A DNA stretch of 64,000 nt from an uncultured Bacteroidota bacterium (GCA_902583445.1 CACHVZ010000003.1:1-64000); one strand, 5' to 3'. Shown: positions 28,513 through 38,548, numbered from the stretch's first letter. The notes: generated from the letters alone by a model not told the origin. Numbers and translations: made by a program.

Positions 28513-29826
28513 TTAGATTGTTTGATTCATATCCCATTCTTCAAGATATTCAGCAACTCTTTTTACAAAGCTCCCTCCTATTGATCCATTAATAATTCTA
28601 TGGTCATAAGTATGTGAGAGTATTAGTTTTTTTCTAATTCCAACAAAATCTCCTTTATCAGTTTCTATTACAGATGGAAGCTTTCTTATTACTCCTATTG
28701 CAATTATTCCAACTTGTGGCTGATTTATAATCGGTGTACCCATTATTGATCCAAAATTACCAACATTTGTAACGGTATATGTGCCATCTGAAATTTCCTC
28801 AGGTTTTAATGAATTTGACCTAGCCCTTTTTGAAAGATCATTAACGGCTATTGTAAGTCCTTTTAGGTTCAGATGATCAGCATTTTTTATAACTGGAACA
28901 ATTAAATTACCATTATCCACAGCAGTTGCCATTCCGATATTTATTGATCTTTTAATAACAATTTTATCATCAACTACAGAACTGTTTAAAATTGGAAAAT
29001 CCTTTAATGACTTGACTACTGCGCTAATGAATATAGGAGTGAATGTAAGCTTCTGTCCTTCATTTTCTTGAAATGATGTTTTATATTTTTCTCTCCAGTC
29101 CCAAACGTTTGATACATCAACCTCAACAAATGATTGGACATGAGCAGATATTTTCTTAGAATCTGACATATGGTTGAAAATAATCTTACCCATCCTGTCT
29201 AGTTCTATAATCTGATCACCAACTGAGGATTGTGTTGGAGCATAACTATCATTAGTAATTCCAGATTTTATATCACCTTTTATATAATTTAATATATCCT
29301 GTTTGGTTACTCTGCCATCTTTTCCTGACCCAGATATCTGATCTAGTTCCTTTAAACTTATATTTTCCTTTTTTGCAATACTTTTTACTAATGGTGAATA
29401 AAATCTATCACTTTTATTTATTTTATTTTCTGATTCAATTTTTTTCGAATCATCAAGCAGTTCAATTGAAGGTATTTCAAGTTCAGGAATATTAGATTCT
29501 AACTCATCTACATTCTGGTTTTCAACTAAAATATCTTCTTGTTTTTTTGGAGAATTATCTATCACTTCATCATCATTTTCAATTGAATCAGTTTCAATCT
29601 CTGCAATTGTATCACCAACTTTTACAATATCATTAACCTCAAAATTCTTCTTAATTAACTTTCCTTTAAATTCAGAAGGGACATCTGAATCTACTTTATC
29701 TGTGGCAATCTCAACAATTGATTCGTCAGCTTCAACTATATCTCCAACCTCTTTCAACCATTTAGTTATAGAAGCCTCAGCAATACTCTCTCCCATTTTT
29801 GGAAGTTTTAATAGATATTTTCCCAT
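28513..29826 (-). CDS. Dihydrolipoamide acyltransferase (E2) of a 2-oxoacid dehydrogenase complex
   Basis: The 437-aa product has a lipoyl domain with the modified lysine K44 in ATDKVDSD, an acidic linker, a peripheral subunit-binding domain at about 142-182 (SPLVKSIAKKENISLKELDQ) and the catalytic acyltransferase domain ending in SHTYDHRIINGS, where H409 is the catalytic histidine. Substrate (2-oxoglutarate, branched-chain or pyruvate) is uncertain; a branched-chain type is plausible given the single lipoyl domain and Flavobacteriia synteny. E1 and E3 genes are not in the window. Confidence 0.88.
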   Translation of the reverse strand: MGKYLLKLPKMGESIAEASITKWLKEVGDIVEADESIVEIATDKVDSDVPSEFKGKLIKKNFEVNDIVKVGDTIAEIETDSIENDDEVIDNSPKKQEDILVENQNVDELESNIPELEIPSIELLDDSKKIESENKINKSDRFYSPLVKSIAKKENISLKELDQISGSGKDGRVTKQDILNYIKGDIKSGITNDSYAPTQSSVGDQIIELDRMGKIIFNHMSDSKKISAHVQSFVEVDVSNVWDWREKYKTSFQENEGQKLTFTPIFISAVVKSLKDFPILNSSVVDDKIVIKRSINIGMATAVDNGNLIVPVIKNADHLNLKGLTIAVNDLSKRARSNSLKPEEISDGTYTVTNVGNFGSIMGTPIINQPQVGIIAIGVIRKLPSVIETDKGDFVGIRKKLILSHTYDHRIINGSIGGSFVKRVAEYLEEWDMNQTI

Positions 29827-29860
29827 TACTTAAGTATTTGCAAATTTACAATATTAATGA

Positions 29861-30481
29861 TTAATGATTTGAAAGATTACTTTCATAAGGGCGTCTATTC
29901 TGAATACTTCTTGCCAATGTAACTTCATCAGTATATTCAAGTTGGTCACCAACAGGGATTCCTCTGGCAAGAACAGATACTTTAACATCAAGGTTTTTCA
30001 AAGTTTTAAAAATATAAAAGCTTGTGGTATCTGCCTCAATAGTAGCACTAAGTGCAAAAATGACCTCAACTATATTTTTTTCAGATATTTTTTTTTCGAG
30101 AGTTGAAATGTTAAGATCCTCAGGACCTATTCCCTCTATTGGAGAAATCACACCACCAAGTACATGGTAAACTCCCGTATATAGGTTAGTGTTTTCTATT
30201 GCAATTACATCTCTAATATCTTCAACTATGCAAATTAATGACTGATCTCTTGATGGATTTAGGCAGATATCACAAACATCTTTATCAGATATATTATGAC
30301 ACTGTGAACAAAATTTAATTTGGGTTTTAAAATCATAAATACTCTCTGAAAGATCTCTCGAATATTCTTTTGGTTTTCTTAAAATTTCAAGAGCAATTCT
30401 TAACGCTGACCTTTTTCCAATTCCAGATAATTGGGAAATATTATACACTAAATCCTCAAGAAGTTTAGAAGGAAATTCCAT
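29861..30481 (-). CDS. recR: Recombination mediator RecR
   Basis: RecR works with RecO and RecF to load RecA at gapped DNA. The 206-aa protein has the helix-hairpin-helix ISQLSGIGKRSALRIAL, the zinc finger C58/C61/C70/C73 (FCSQCHNIS and VCDIC) and a Toprim domain starting SLICIVEDIRDVIAIE. It is divergent from the symporter gene at 30530 and 34 bases upstream of the E2 gene. Confidence 0.95.
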   Translation of the reverse strand: MEFPSKLLEDLVYNISQLSGIGKRSALRIALEILRKPKEYSRDLSESIYDFKTQIKFCSQCHNISDKDVCDICLNPSRDQSLICIVEDIRDVIAIENTNLYTGVYHVLGGVISPIEGIGPEDLNISTLEKKISEKNIVEVIFALSATIEADTTSFYIFKTLKNLDVKVSVLARGIPVGDQLEYTDEVTLARSIQNRRPYESNLSNH

Positions 30482-30529
30482 TGAACAAATTTAAAAATAA
30501 TCATTTAAGTTCTTTTGTATATTTACAAA

Positions 30530-31984
30530 ATGTTATCTCCACAAATAATTTTAATTGCAATTATATCCTACTTTGTGGTCCTAACTGCCATTTCTTACTT
30601 TACTGGAAAAGAAGATAATAATGATGTTTTTTTCAATGCAAAAAGAAGCTCTAATTGGGCAGTAGTTGCATTTGGGATGGTAGGGGCATCTCTTTCTGGA
30701 GTAACATTTATATCAGTCCCAGGATGGGTTGGTGACTCTCAATTTACTTATTTTCAAGTAGTTATTGGTTATTTAATTGGATATCTAATTGTAGCTAATA
30801 TTTTATTGCCATTATATTACAAGCTTGGATTAACATCTATATATGAGTATTTACTATCAAGATTTGGTAAAAATTCCCATTATGTAGGTTCTATTTCATT
30901 TTTGATTTCAAGAATATTAGGTGCTTCTTTTAGATTATTCCTTGTTGCAATTGTTCTTCAAGAATTTGTTTTTAATGATCTTGGAATTCCATTTGAAATT
31001 ACTGTTATCATATCAATTCTACTAATTTGGCTATACACCAGAAGAGGTGGCATAAAGACAATTGTTTGGACTGATACAATTCAAACTACATTGATGATAC
31101 TGGCTGTGATACTATCAATATATTATATAAATGATAACCTAGGCTGGAACTTTAATGATTTTTTATCATCCCCAGAATTTAATGAATACAGTAAAATCTT
31201 TGTTACTGATAGCTTCATGGATCGTAGTTATTTCCTAAAATCAATAATTGGCGGGGCTTTCATTACTATATGTATGACTGGATTAGATCAGGACATGATG
31301 CAGAAGAATTTGACTTGTAAGAACATTAATGAGGCAAAAAAGAATATGATAGTATTTAGCTTTATTCTTACTACAGTTACATTTTTATTTATTGTTTTAG
31401 GTGCATTATTATTTATTTATGCAAATCAAAAAGGAGTTGGCATTCCCTTACTTGATAACTCAACAAGGACAGATTTATTATTTCCAGAAATTGCTTTAAG
31501 GTCAGGATTAGGAGAATTTTTAGGTATTGTATTTATTTTAGGCCTTATTGCTGCTGCATATAGTAGTGCAGATAGTGCTTTAACATCCTTAACTACTTCA
31601 TTCTGTGTTGATATATTAAAAATCGATAGCTCTAAAGAATCATCTATAAAAACTAGAAAGATTATTCATGTATTGATGAGCATACTCTTAATCATAGTTG
31701 TTATAATCTACAGATATGTTTTGGATAAAAATGTGATTGATTCACTATTAACAGTTGCTCAATACACCTATGGGCCTCTTCTAGGTCTTTTTGCTTTTGG
31801 GATATTTACTAAGTATAAAATAGATGACAAAAAGGTATTTATTGTTGTAATTATCAATATTCTTATAATTATAGTAATTGGAAATCTTCCTAAAGAAATG
31901 CTAGGAGGTTATTCAATAGGATATGAGCTTTTGCCTTTCAATGGTCTCCTTAATTTTGTTGGACTTTACTTAATTAGAAAATAA
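30530..31984 (+). CDS. Sodium/solute symporter (SSS family)
   Basis: A 484-aa inner-membrane transporter with about 13 hydrophobic segments. The family N-terminus is visible (YFTGKEDNNDVFFNAKRSSNW, then GMVGASLSGVTFISVPGWVG). The sodium-site region GLIAAAYSSADSALTSLTTSF is present at about residues 340-360. An upstream TTG at 30515 gives a longer frame, but the ATG at 30530 yields the standard start. The substrate is unknown. It ends directly at the htpG regulatory region. Confidence 0.85.
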   Translation: MLSPQIILIAIISYFVVLTAISYFTGKEDNNDVFFNAKRSSNWAVVAFGMVGASLSGVTFISVPGWVGDSQFTYFQVVIGYLIGYLIVANILLPLYYKLGLTSIYEYLLSRFGKNSHYVGSISFLISRILGASFRLFLVAIVLQEFVFNDLGIPFEITVIISILLIWLYTRRGGIKTIVWTDTIQTTLMILAVILSIYYINDNLGWNFNDFLSSPEFNEYSKIFVTDSFMDRSYFLKSIIGGAFITICMTGLDQDMMQKNLTCKNINEAKKNMIVFSFILTTVTFLFIVLGALLFIYANQKGVGIPLLDNSTRTDLLFPEIALRSGLGEFLGIVFILGLIAAAYSSADSALTSLTTSFCVDILKIDSSKESSIKTRKIIHVLMSILLIIVVIIYRYVLDKNVIDSLLTVAQYTYGPLLGLFAFGIFTKYKIDDKKVFIVVIINILIIIVIGNLPKEMLGGYSIGYELLPFNGLLNFVGLYLIRK

Positions 31985-32022
31985 TGCCAAAATGTCATAA
32001 AAAAACATTGGTATTTTTTTTG
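31985..32022 (+). promoter_or_regulatory. Candidate htpG heat-shock regulatory region
   Basis: TGCCAAAATGTCA (31985-31997), two TGNCA half-sites three bases apart, begins at the base after the symporter stop. Ten bases further, TTGGTATTTTTTTTG (32008-32022) has the GG...TTG spacing of a weak sigma-54-type -24/-12 element, but lacks the GC of the -12 box. The htpG ATG is at 32045. Function is inferred from position upstream of a chaperone gene. Confidence 0.35.
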
Positions 32023-32044
32023 ATAAATATTAATTAAAAAAGTT

Positions 32045-33910
32045 ATGACAAAAGGAAAAATTAATGTTTCAGTTGAGAATATATTCCCACTTATAAAAAA
32101 GTTTCTATACAGTGATCAAGAAATATTTTTAAGAGAGCTTATTTCAAATGCAACAGATGCGTTAACAAAAATTCAACATTTATCAAGTATTGGAGAGGTT
32201 AAAGGTGAGATTGGTGATCTTGGTGTTAAATTAAAAATTGACAAAAAGGCAAAAAAACTTCACATTATTGACAATGGTGTAGGAATGACTCTAGATGAAG
32301 TTAAAAAATACATAAACGATGTGGCTTTTTCAGGAGCTGAAGAATTTCTCGAAAAATATAAAGAAACTTCAAAAGAGACAGGTATAATCGGACATTTTGG
32401 ACTTGGTTTTTACTCCTCATTCATGGTCTCAGATAAAGTTGAAATTATTACAAAATCTTATAAGGATGAGCCAGCTGCTCATTGGATATGTGATGGGTCA
32501 CCAGAATATAGCCTAGAGAAATCTGAGAAAGAAGAAAGGGGTACAGAGATAATTTTACATATATCTAAGGATTCTAAGGATTATCTTGAGGAAAGTAAGA
32601 TTTCAGAGTTACTTAATAAGTATAATAAGTTTATGCCTCACCCAATTAAATTTGGCACAAAAGAAGAGACTATTCCTGGAAAAGAAGGTGAAAAAGAAGA
32701 AAAAGTAACTGTAGATAATATAATAAATAATCCTAATCCTGCATGGACTAAGCCTCCTGCAGATCTCATAGATGAAGACTACAAGCAATTTTACAGAGAG
32801 CTTTACCCCTATCAATTTGAGGAACCATTATTTCATATTCATTTAAATGTAGATTATCCTTTTAACCTTACAGGTATTTTATATTTTCCTAAAATATCAA
32901 ATGATCTTAATCTACAAAAAGACAGGATTCAACTTTACCAAAATCAAGTATTTGTAACTGATAATGTTGAAGGTATTGTGCCTGAATTTTTAGGACTTCT
33001 CAAGGGTGTAATAGATTCTCCTGATATACCACTTAATGTATCAAGAAGCTATCTGCAGTCTGATGCGTCTGTAAAAAAGATTACTAATTATATCACCAGA
33101 AAAGTTGCAGATAAATTAAACTCAATATTTAAAAATGAAAGAGAGAATTTAGAAAGTAAATGGAATGATATAAAAGTTGTGATTGAATATGGTATGCTCA
33201 CTGAAGATAAGTTTTATGATAAAGCCGAATCATTTAACCTTTATCCAACAGTAGATGATAAATATTTTACTTACGAAGAATTAGAGAAAAAAATTAAAAA
33301 GCTTCAAACAGATAAAGATGGGAATTTAATTATTCTTTACGCTCAAAATAAAGATGAGCAGTATACTTACATTGAATCTGCAAAAGAAAAAGGTTATGAA
33401 GTTCTTCTTTTAGACTCTCCCATAATTCCTCATTTAATGCAGAAGCTTGAATCAAAGAAAGAAAAAATTAAATTTTCTAGAGTTGATTCTGATACTTTAG
33501 AGAACTTAATAAAGAAAGATGAAGAAGTAATTTCAAAGTTGACTGATGAAGAAAAAGAGAAGTTAAAACCAATGATTGAGACTGCGGTTGAAAATGAAAA
33601 ATATACTGTTCAGTTAGAGGCCTTAGATAGTAATAGCATGCCTTTTATGCTTGCTCAACCTGAATTTATGAGAAGAATGAAGGAAATGCAACAAACTGGT
33701 GGTGGAGCAATGGGTAACTTGCCAGATATGTATTCATTGATTGTAAATACAAATCATGAATTAGTTGATAAAATTTTGAATACAAGAACTGAAAAAAAGA
33801 GAAGTAGTTTGATAAAACAATCAATTGATTTAGCAAAACTTTCTCAGAACAATCTTACTGGAAAGGATCTTACTGAATTTATAAATAGAAGTATAGATTT
33901 AATCAAATAG
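32045..33910 (+). CDS. htpG: Molecular chaperone HtpG (Hsp90)
   Basis: HtpG is the bacterial Hsp90, an ATP-dependent dimeric chaperone. The 621-aa product has the GHKL ATPase domain (FLRELISNATDALTKIQ, DNGVGMT, IGHFGLGFYSSFMV), a middle domain with YFPKISNDLNLQKDRIQLY and NVSRSYLQSD, and a C-terminal dimerisation region with PFMLAQPEFMRRMKEMQQTGG. It is full length for Bacteroidota. Its 3' end overlaps the convergent nuclease gene by 12 bases. Confidence 0.96.
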   Translation: MTKGKINVSVENIFPLIKKFLYSDQEIFLRELISNATDALTKIQHLSSIGEVKGEIGDLGVKLKIDKKAKKLHIIDNGVGMTLDEVKKYINDVAFSGAEEFLEKYKETSKETGIIGHFGLGFYSSFMVSDKVEIITKSYKDEPAAHWICDGSPEYSLEKSEKEERGTEIILHISKDSKDYLEESKISELLNKYNKFMPHPIKFGTKEETIPGKEGEKEEKVTVDNIINNPNPAWTKPPADLIDEDYKQFYRELYPYQFEEPLFHIHLNVDYPFNLTGILYFPKISNDLNLQKDRIQLYQNQVFVTDNVEGIVPEFLGLLKGVIDSPDIPLNVSRSYLQSDASVKKITNYITRKVADKLNSIFKNERENLESKWNDIKVVIEYGMLTEDKFYDKAESFNLYPTVDDKYFTYEELEKKIKKLQTDKDGNLIILYAQNKDEQYTYIESAKEKGYEVLLLDSPIIPHLMQKLESKKEKIKFSRVDSDTLENLIKKDEEVISKLTDEEKEKLKPMIETAVENEKYTVQLEALDSNSMPFMLAQPEFMRRMKEMQQTGGGAMGNLPDMYSLIVNTNHELVDKILNTRTEKKRSSLIKQSIDLAKLSQNNLTGKDLTEFINRSIDLIK

Positions 33911-34654
33911 GTAATTAAGAAGTGCAGCTAGCCTTAAGCCACCCTTAAGGATTAGATCTTTTACAGTTGGAAAGTTCTTATATTGGTATTCGTATCCCAA
34001 ATTGTCTCCACTTGAAACATCTTTATATATATTTCGTGTGTAAGAATGGATTTCGTTGACCCAACCGATTACATCATCTCGTTCAAATTCTATTTCGAGT
34101 TTTTCAGGAGTAGGTAAGTTTTTAGCAAGTTCACTATAGCTCATATTATATCCATTTATCATCTCAGAATCCCATACTCTATGTAAATTTGAATTTCTTC
34201 CGAACCATTTTACATAAACTCTATTTCCACCCCTATCTTCATACCTACCGATGTGCATTGGTTGATGAAGATCTCCTATAAAGTGGATAAGTAGTTTCAA
34301 GTAAAATGATTTTTCTGAATCTGTAACTGAATCACTTTCGAGGATATCAAGACATTTATTTATTGCAATGAAAACATCTCCTTTTTCTGAGGGAACAGTA
34401 TCCTCATAGTCTTCATCTAATTCCATGTTGATAAAGTGCCAGTTGTAATATTCATCGTATCTACTATCTGATTTAATATCATCTGCATACGTAGATGCAG
34501 TTACAATAGTTTCTCCATCTAGGATTTCATTTATTTTTTTCTTTGCATTTTCAGTTAAATAAAATGAAGCAACTTCAGCCAAAGCCCTGTGACCAGTTGA
34601 TCCCCAATTTAAAAATGAAAGAGTTCCAATAAGATATATTATGATAAGTCTCAT
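33899..34654 (-). CDS. S1/P1-type nuclease, exported
   Basis: A 251-aa zinc-dependent single-strand nuclease. The signal peptide MRLIIIYLIGTLSFLN is followed by WGSTGHRALAEVA: in this family the mature N-terminal Trp and the following His are zinc ligands. Other ligand segments are ASTYADDIKSD, YYNWHFINM, HFIGDLHQPMHIG and VWDSEMI. It probably degrades RNA or single-stranded DNA outside the inner membrane to recover phosphate and nucleosides. The ATG at 34654 is used rather than GTG or TTG just upstream, because it gives a normal signal peptide. Confidence 0.9.
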   Translation of the reverse strand: MRLIIIYLIGTLSFLNWGSTGHRALAEVASFYLTENAKKKINEILDGETIVTASTYADDIKSDSRYDEYYNWHFINMELDEDYEDTVPSEKGDVFIAINKCLDILESDSVTDSEKSFYLKLLIHFIGDLHQPMHIGRYEDRGGNRVYVKWFGRNSNLHRVWDSEMINGYNMSYSELAKNLPTPEKLEIEFERDDVIGWVNEIHSYTRNIYKDVSSGDNLGYEYQYKNFPTVKDLILKGGLRLAALLNYLFD

Positions 34655-34740
34655 CAACACATTAAAAAATTTATCAAATATAATATACTGTAAAGTATTA
34701 TTTATTTAGTTTTGAAATATTACTTTTAAAAAAGCCTTTT

Positions 34741-36936
34741 TTGAAAAATAAATTAATTCTATTTATTATTTGTTTTTCCCTAAGTTATTCATTTTCTCAG
34801 AATTATTTTATAAAATATATAAATACAGAAATAGAGATTGATGGGGTTGAAGATAAATTATGGTCTGAAGTAAATGGAAGTTCTGATTATTGGCAATGGA
34901 GGCCTAGTGACTCAATAAAAGCTAAAAATCAAACTAATTTTAAAGCTTTATACGATGATGAGAACCTATACTTTTTAATTAAATCAAATATAAGTGGCAA
35001 TAAGTTCACTGTATACTCTTTAAAAAGAGATTTCGAAACCGCAAGTGCTGATTATGTTCAATTAATTTTTGATACGTTTAGTGATGCTACAAATGCATTC
35101 CAATTTCAAACTAATCATATCGGCTTGAAAGGTGATCTTTTGGTATCTAACGGTAATAGAGATCCAAGGCTTGATAGGAATAAATCCTGGGATGCAATCT
35201 GGTATGTTGAGTCTAAATTATATAATGATTTCTTTTTAACTGAGTTAAAAATTCCTTTAGATCAATTGTATTATGGAAACAACTCAAAAAAATGGAGATT
35301 TAATATGTATAGAAGTGATACTAATGGTCAAGAACATTCAGTTTGGTCTAAAGTACCTCAAAATCAAAGTATTGGAAATCTGGCATTTATGGGTAATTTG
35401 ATTTTTGAAGAACCTTTGGGTAAACAAAAGAAACCCTTTGTATTAATTCCATATATAAATGTTTTAAACGGTAAAGAATTTATACATAATAACATAGTAA
35501 AAAGAAATCAAGCTGGAGTTGATATTAAAATACCAATTGCAAATTCACTTAACTTAGATTTTACATTAAATCCTGATTTTTCTCAAGTTGAGGTTGATGA
35601 CAGAATTGTAAATACATCTCAATGGGAAATTAAACTTCCAGAAAAGAGACAGTTTTTTACTCAAAATTCAGATTTATTTTCTGACTTTGGTACAAGTAGG
35701 GATGCTCAACCTTTTTTCTCGAGAAGGATTGGTATTTCTTCAAATAAAGATGGAGAATTAATTGAGAATAAAATTATATCTGGTATAAAATTAAGTGGAA
35801 AGATAAATGATAAGACAAGAATAGGCTTGCTTAATATTCTCACTGATGATGATATAGAAAATGAAATAGCACAAAATAATAATACACTTTTGACTTTTAG
35901 AAAGAATGTTTTTAATGGATCAAATTTTTCATTTTTTTTCTTAAACAGAGAGTCTGTTAAAGAATATTCATTTTTGAATAATAAAGAAAAATATAATAGA
36001 GTATTAGGTGGAGAATATAATTTAGCCTCTGGAGATGGAAAGTGGTTTGGTAAAGCTTTTGTTCATAAATCTTTTAGACCTTCTGAAATTAATAATAAAC
36101 AAAATATATCATCAGGTATAATGATTACTAGAAATACCAACAAAAGTTTAATTATGTTTTATTCCGCTTACGTAGGTGATGATTTTAGATCAGACTTAGG
36201 TTATTACAGAAGATATGGCATGTATAAGTTTGAACCTAATTATAGATTTCGTATTTATCCAAATAATCCAAAAATTCAAGAGATTGAATTGTCTCATTAT
36301 GCTGCATGGGTCTTTAGGACGGAATTAGAAAATAAATATGAAGGAAATATTCATTATTCTCAGATTCAATTAAATTATTTAAGTACAAGTAGATTGAGTT
36401 TTCAACGAAGGCAATCAAAGACATATTTATATTACGATTTTGATCCAACAAGATCCTTAAATGGGAAGCCTTTACCCAAGAATAATTTTTATGATTATGT
36501 CGATTATATTTTTTCATATAAATCTTCCTCAAGAAATATTTTTAATATTGATTCAAGTGTTTCATATGGAGGTTTTTTTAATGGGAATAAATTTTCATTT
36601 TATAATGAATTAGCTTTTAGAAGACAACCAATATTTAATACATCATTAAAATTTAATTTTGACTCTATAAAACTACCAAGTCCTTATTCTTCTAAAGATA
36701 TATGGTTAATTAGTCCAAAGTTTGAATTTACATTTTCAAAAAAGACTTTTTGGACAACTTATATTCAATATTCCTCACAATCAGAAGATCTTGGGATAAA
36801 TTCTAGACTACAATTTAGATTTGCACCTTTATCTGACTTATATTTGGTATATAATGATAATTACTACGCTTCAAACTCAATTTTGCCCAGATTTAGATCT
36901 ATTAATTTAAAGCTAACATACTGGTTTAACATTTAA
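34741..36936 (+). CDS. DUF5916 / CBM9-like outer-membrane protein
   Basis: The 731-aa exported protein starts at a TTG (no ATG is available in frame) with signal peptide MKNKLILFIICFSLSYSFSQ. Residues about 30-220 form a carbohydrate-binding module family 9-like domain (EIDGVEDKLWSEVNG, ALYDDENLYFLIKS). The rest is DUF5916, with alternating aromatic/polar strands that suggest a beta-barrel and a C-terminal INLKLTYWFNI ending in an aromatic-containing strand typical of outer-membrane proteins. The function of DUF5916 proteins is unknown. It is followed three bases later by a DUF4369 lipoprotein. Confidence 0.8.
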   Translation: MKNKLILFIICFSLSYSFSQNYFIKYINTEIEIDGVEDKLWSEVNGSSDYWQWRPSDSIKAKNQTNFKALYDDENLYFLIKSNISGNKFTVYSLKRDFETASADYVQLIFDTFSDATNAFQFQTNHIGLKGDLLVSNGNRDPRLDRNKSWDAIWYVESKLYNDFFLTELKIPLDQLYYGNNSKKWRFNMYRSDTNGQEHSVWSKVPQNQSIGNLAFMGNLIFEEPLGKQKKPFVLIPYINVLNGKEFIHNNIVKRNQAGVDIKIPIANSLNLDFTLNPDFSQVEVDDRIVNTSQWEIKLPEKRQFFTQNSDLFSDFGTSRDAQPFFSRRIGISSNKDGELIENKIISGIKLSGKINDKTRIGLLNILTDDDIENEIAQNNNTLLTFRKNVFNGSNFSFFFLNRESVKEYSFLNNKEKYNRVLGGEYNLASGDGKWFGKAFVHKSFRPSEINNKQNISSGIMITRNTNKSLIMFYSAYVGDDFRSDLGYYRRYGMYKFEPNYRFRIYPNNPKIQEIELSHYAAWVFRTELENKYEGNIHYSQIQLNYLSTSRLSFQRRQSKTYLYYDFDPTRSLNGKPLPKNNFYDYVDYIFSYKSSSRNIFNIDSSVSYGGFFNGNKFSFYNELAFRRQPIFNTSLKFNFDSIKLPSPYSSKDIWLISPKFEFTFSKKTFWTTYIQYSSQSEDLGINSRLQFRFAPLSDLYLVYNDNYYASNSILPRFRSINLKLTYWFNI

Positions 36937-36939
36937 AAA

Positions 36940-37629
36940 ATGAAAAAAGAATTTTTAATATTTAACCTTTTGATTTTAACTTTTAGTTGCTCAACGGATG
37001 AAGCAAAGATGACTGTGTCAGGAAATATCGAGGGGCTAAAAAAGGGCACTTTATATCTTCAAAAGCAACAAGATTCTATCATAGTATCAATTGATTCAAT
37101 TTTTGTAGAAGGAAATAGTAATTTTAAGTTAGAGACTGAAATTAATGAACCTGACATTTACTACTTATACCTTGATAAGAATGATGGCGATTCATTAAAT
37201 GATATAATTACTTTTTTTGGCAATAGTGGAAAAATTAATATAGAAACCAGTCTTAAAAATTTTGATTCGAGTTATGAAATTTCTGGATCAAAAAATACCG
37301 AGCTTCTTCAAGAATATTTTTCTATTAAAAGGAAGTTTAGTCTTCAAAATCTAGACTTGCTTGAAATATTCTATAAAGCACAAATTGAAAATAATCAAAC
37401 AAAGATTGACTCAGTTAACATACAGATTGAAAATCTAATAAAAAGAAAGTACCTATATACTCTAAATTTTGCAACAAATAATTCAGAATTTGAAATATCT
37501 CCTTATATAGCAGTCAGCCAAATTGCAGATGCGAATCAAGAGTTCCTCTTAAAGCTTTATGATACTTTACCTGAAAAAATAAAAAACTCTAAATACGGTA
37601 AGATTCTACAGACATTAACACTAGATTAA
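36940..37629 (+). CDS. DUF4369-containing lipoprotein
   Basis: The 229-aa product has a lipoprotein signal (FNLLILTFSCS, lipobox cysteine near residue 17). A DUF4369 beta domain follows at about 24-120 (MTVSGNIEGLKKGTLYLQKQ). In other Bacteroidota this domain precedes a thioredoxin-like domain; here the protein ends with a helical region and no CxxC is present. Its stop overlaps the convergent queD stop by four bases. Confidence 0.7.
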   Translation: MKKEFLIFNLLILTFSCSTDEAKMTVSGNIEGLKKGTLYLQKQQDSIIVSIDSIFVEGNSNFKLETEINEPDIYYLYLDKNDGDSLNDIITFFGNSGKINIETSLKNFDSSYEISGSKNTELLQEYFSIKRKFSLQNLDLLEIFYKAQIENNQTKIDSVNIQIENLIKRKYLYTLNFATNNSEFEISPYIAVSQIADANQEFLLKLYDTLPEKIKNSKYGKILQTLTLD

Positions 37630-38033
37630 CCGCTATACTCTACGAAATTTCTTGGAGTCTCGTATAAAGTAATTTTTAACTTGTATGAGTCATCAAAATA
37701 TTTAATTAATCTATTGTAGATTAATACAGCTATGTTTTCTGCAGACGGATTTAAATTCTTAAAATCATCGATATCTAAATTAAGATTTTTGTGATCTAAG
37801 TAATCTTCAACTTCAGATTTAATTATACCTTTTAACTTTCCAAGATCATAAACATAGCCAGTTTCCTCATCAATTTCTCCTGTAAGACTTACAATTAACT
37901 CATAATTATGACCATGAAAATTTTTATTAGCACATTTTCCAAATACTTCATGATTTTTCTCATCTGTCCAATCAGGTCTATATAATTTATGAGCTGCATT
38001 AAAATGAGCTCTTCTACTTACTGTGACTTTCAT
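37626..38033 (-). CDS. queD: 6-carboxy-tetrahydropterin synthase QueD
   Basis: QueD makes 6-carboxytetrahydropterin in queuosine (7-deazaguanine) synthesis. The 135-aa T-fold protein has zinc ligands H15 (in HFNAAHKL), H40 and H42 (in NFHGHNYEL) and the catalytic cysteine C34 (in FGKCANKN). The LGKLKGIIKSEVEDYLDHKNLN segment and terminal E-T-P are also family features. A related pterin synthase (PTPS) activity cannot be ruled out. It overlaps idi by four bases (ATGA). Confidence 0.88.
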   Translation of the reverse strand: MKVTVSRRAHFNAAHKLYRPDWTDEKNHEVFGKCANKNFHGHNYELIVSLTGEIDEETGYVYDLGKLKGIIKSEVEDYLDHKNLNLDIDDFKNLNPSAENIAVLIYNRLIKYFDDSYKLKITLYETPRNFVEYSG

Positions 38034-38548
38034 TTTTTTAAATAATTATAAAAATAGTCAAAAGCTATTTTAAACCATACAGTATATTGATCTGGATTGT
38101 TATCAATATCGTTTTTAAGTGTTTCCATGTCAATCCACTTATAGTCATCAGCTTCTTCATTATTTAAAACTGGATCACTGTCATAGATACCATAAAACAC
38201 ATGATCAAACTCATGTTCAATTAAACTATTACCAACCTCTGCTTTGTATATGAAATCATAAACTTTTCTTAAACTTGTATTTATACCCATTTCTTCATTA
38301 AGTCTCCTATTGGCAGCACTTAATGTATCTTCACCTTCTTTTGGATGACTACAACAAGTATTTGTCCATAATCCGCCTGAATGGTACTTGGAAATGGCTC
38401 GTTTTTGAAGCAAAAGTTGATATTTGTTATTAAAAATAAAAATAGAGAATGCTCTATGAAGAAGACCTTTTTCATGAGCCTCAAGCTTTGGCATTAAACC
38501 AACTTGATTATCCTTTTCATCAACAAGAATTACATTCTCTTTTGACAT
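38030..38548 (-). CDS. idi: Isopentenyl-diphosphate delta-isomerase, type I
   Basis: IDI interconverts isopentenyl and dimethylallyl diphosphate in isoprenoid synthesis. The 172-aa Nudix-fold enzyme has the active-site cysteine in WTNTCCSHP (about residue 65-66), the Nudix-like ANRRLNEEMGI and the metal-binding EHEFDHVFYG. It lies eight bases downstream of rpoC in the transcript, an uncommon position for idi, and is coupled to queD. Confidence 0.92.
   Translation of the reverse strand: MSKENVILVDEKDNQVGLMPKLEAHEKGLLHRAFSIFIFNNKYQLLLQKRAISKYHSGGLWTNTCCSHPKEGEDTLSAANRRLNEEMGINTSLRKVYDFIYKAEVGNSLIEHEFDHVFYGIYDSDPVLNNEEADDYKWIDMETLKNDIDNNPDQYTVWFKIAFDYFYNYLKK

Noticed and set aside
33932-33950. 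CCTTAAG-CCACC-CTTAAGG stem-loop just after the htpG stop
   Set aside because: Could end htpG transcripts, but it lies in the coding end of the S1/P1 nuclease gene (codons for LKGGLRL) and lacks a good T-run, so it was not called as a terminator.
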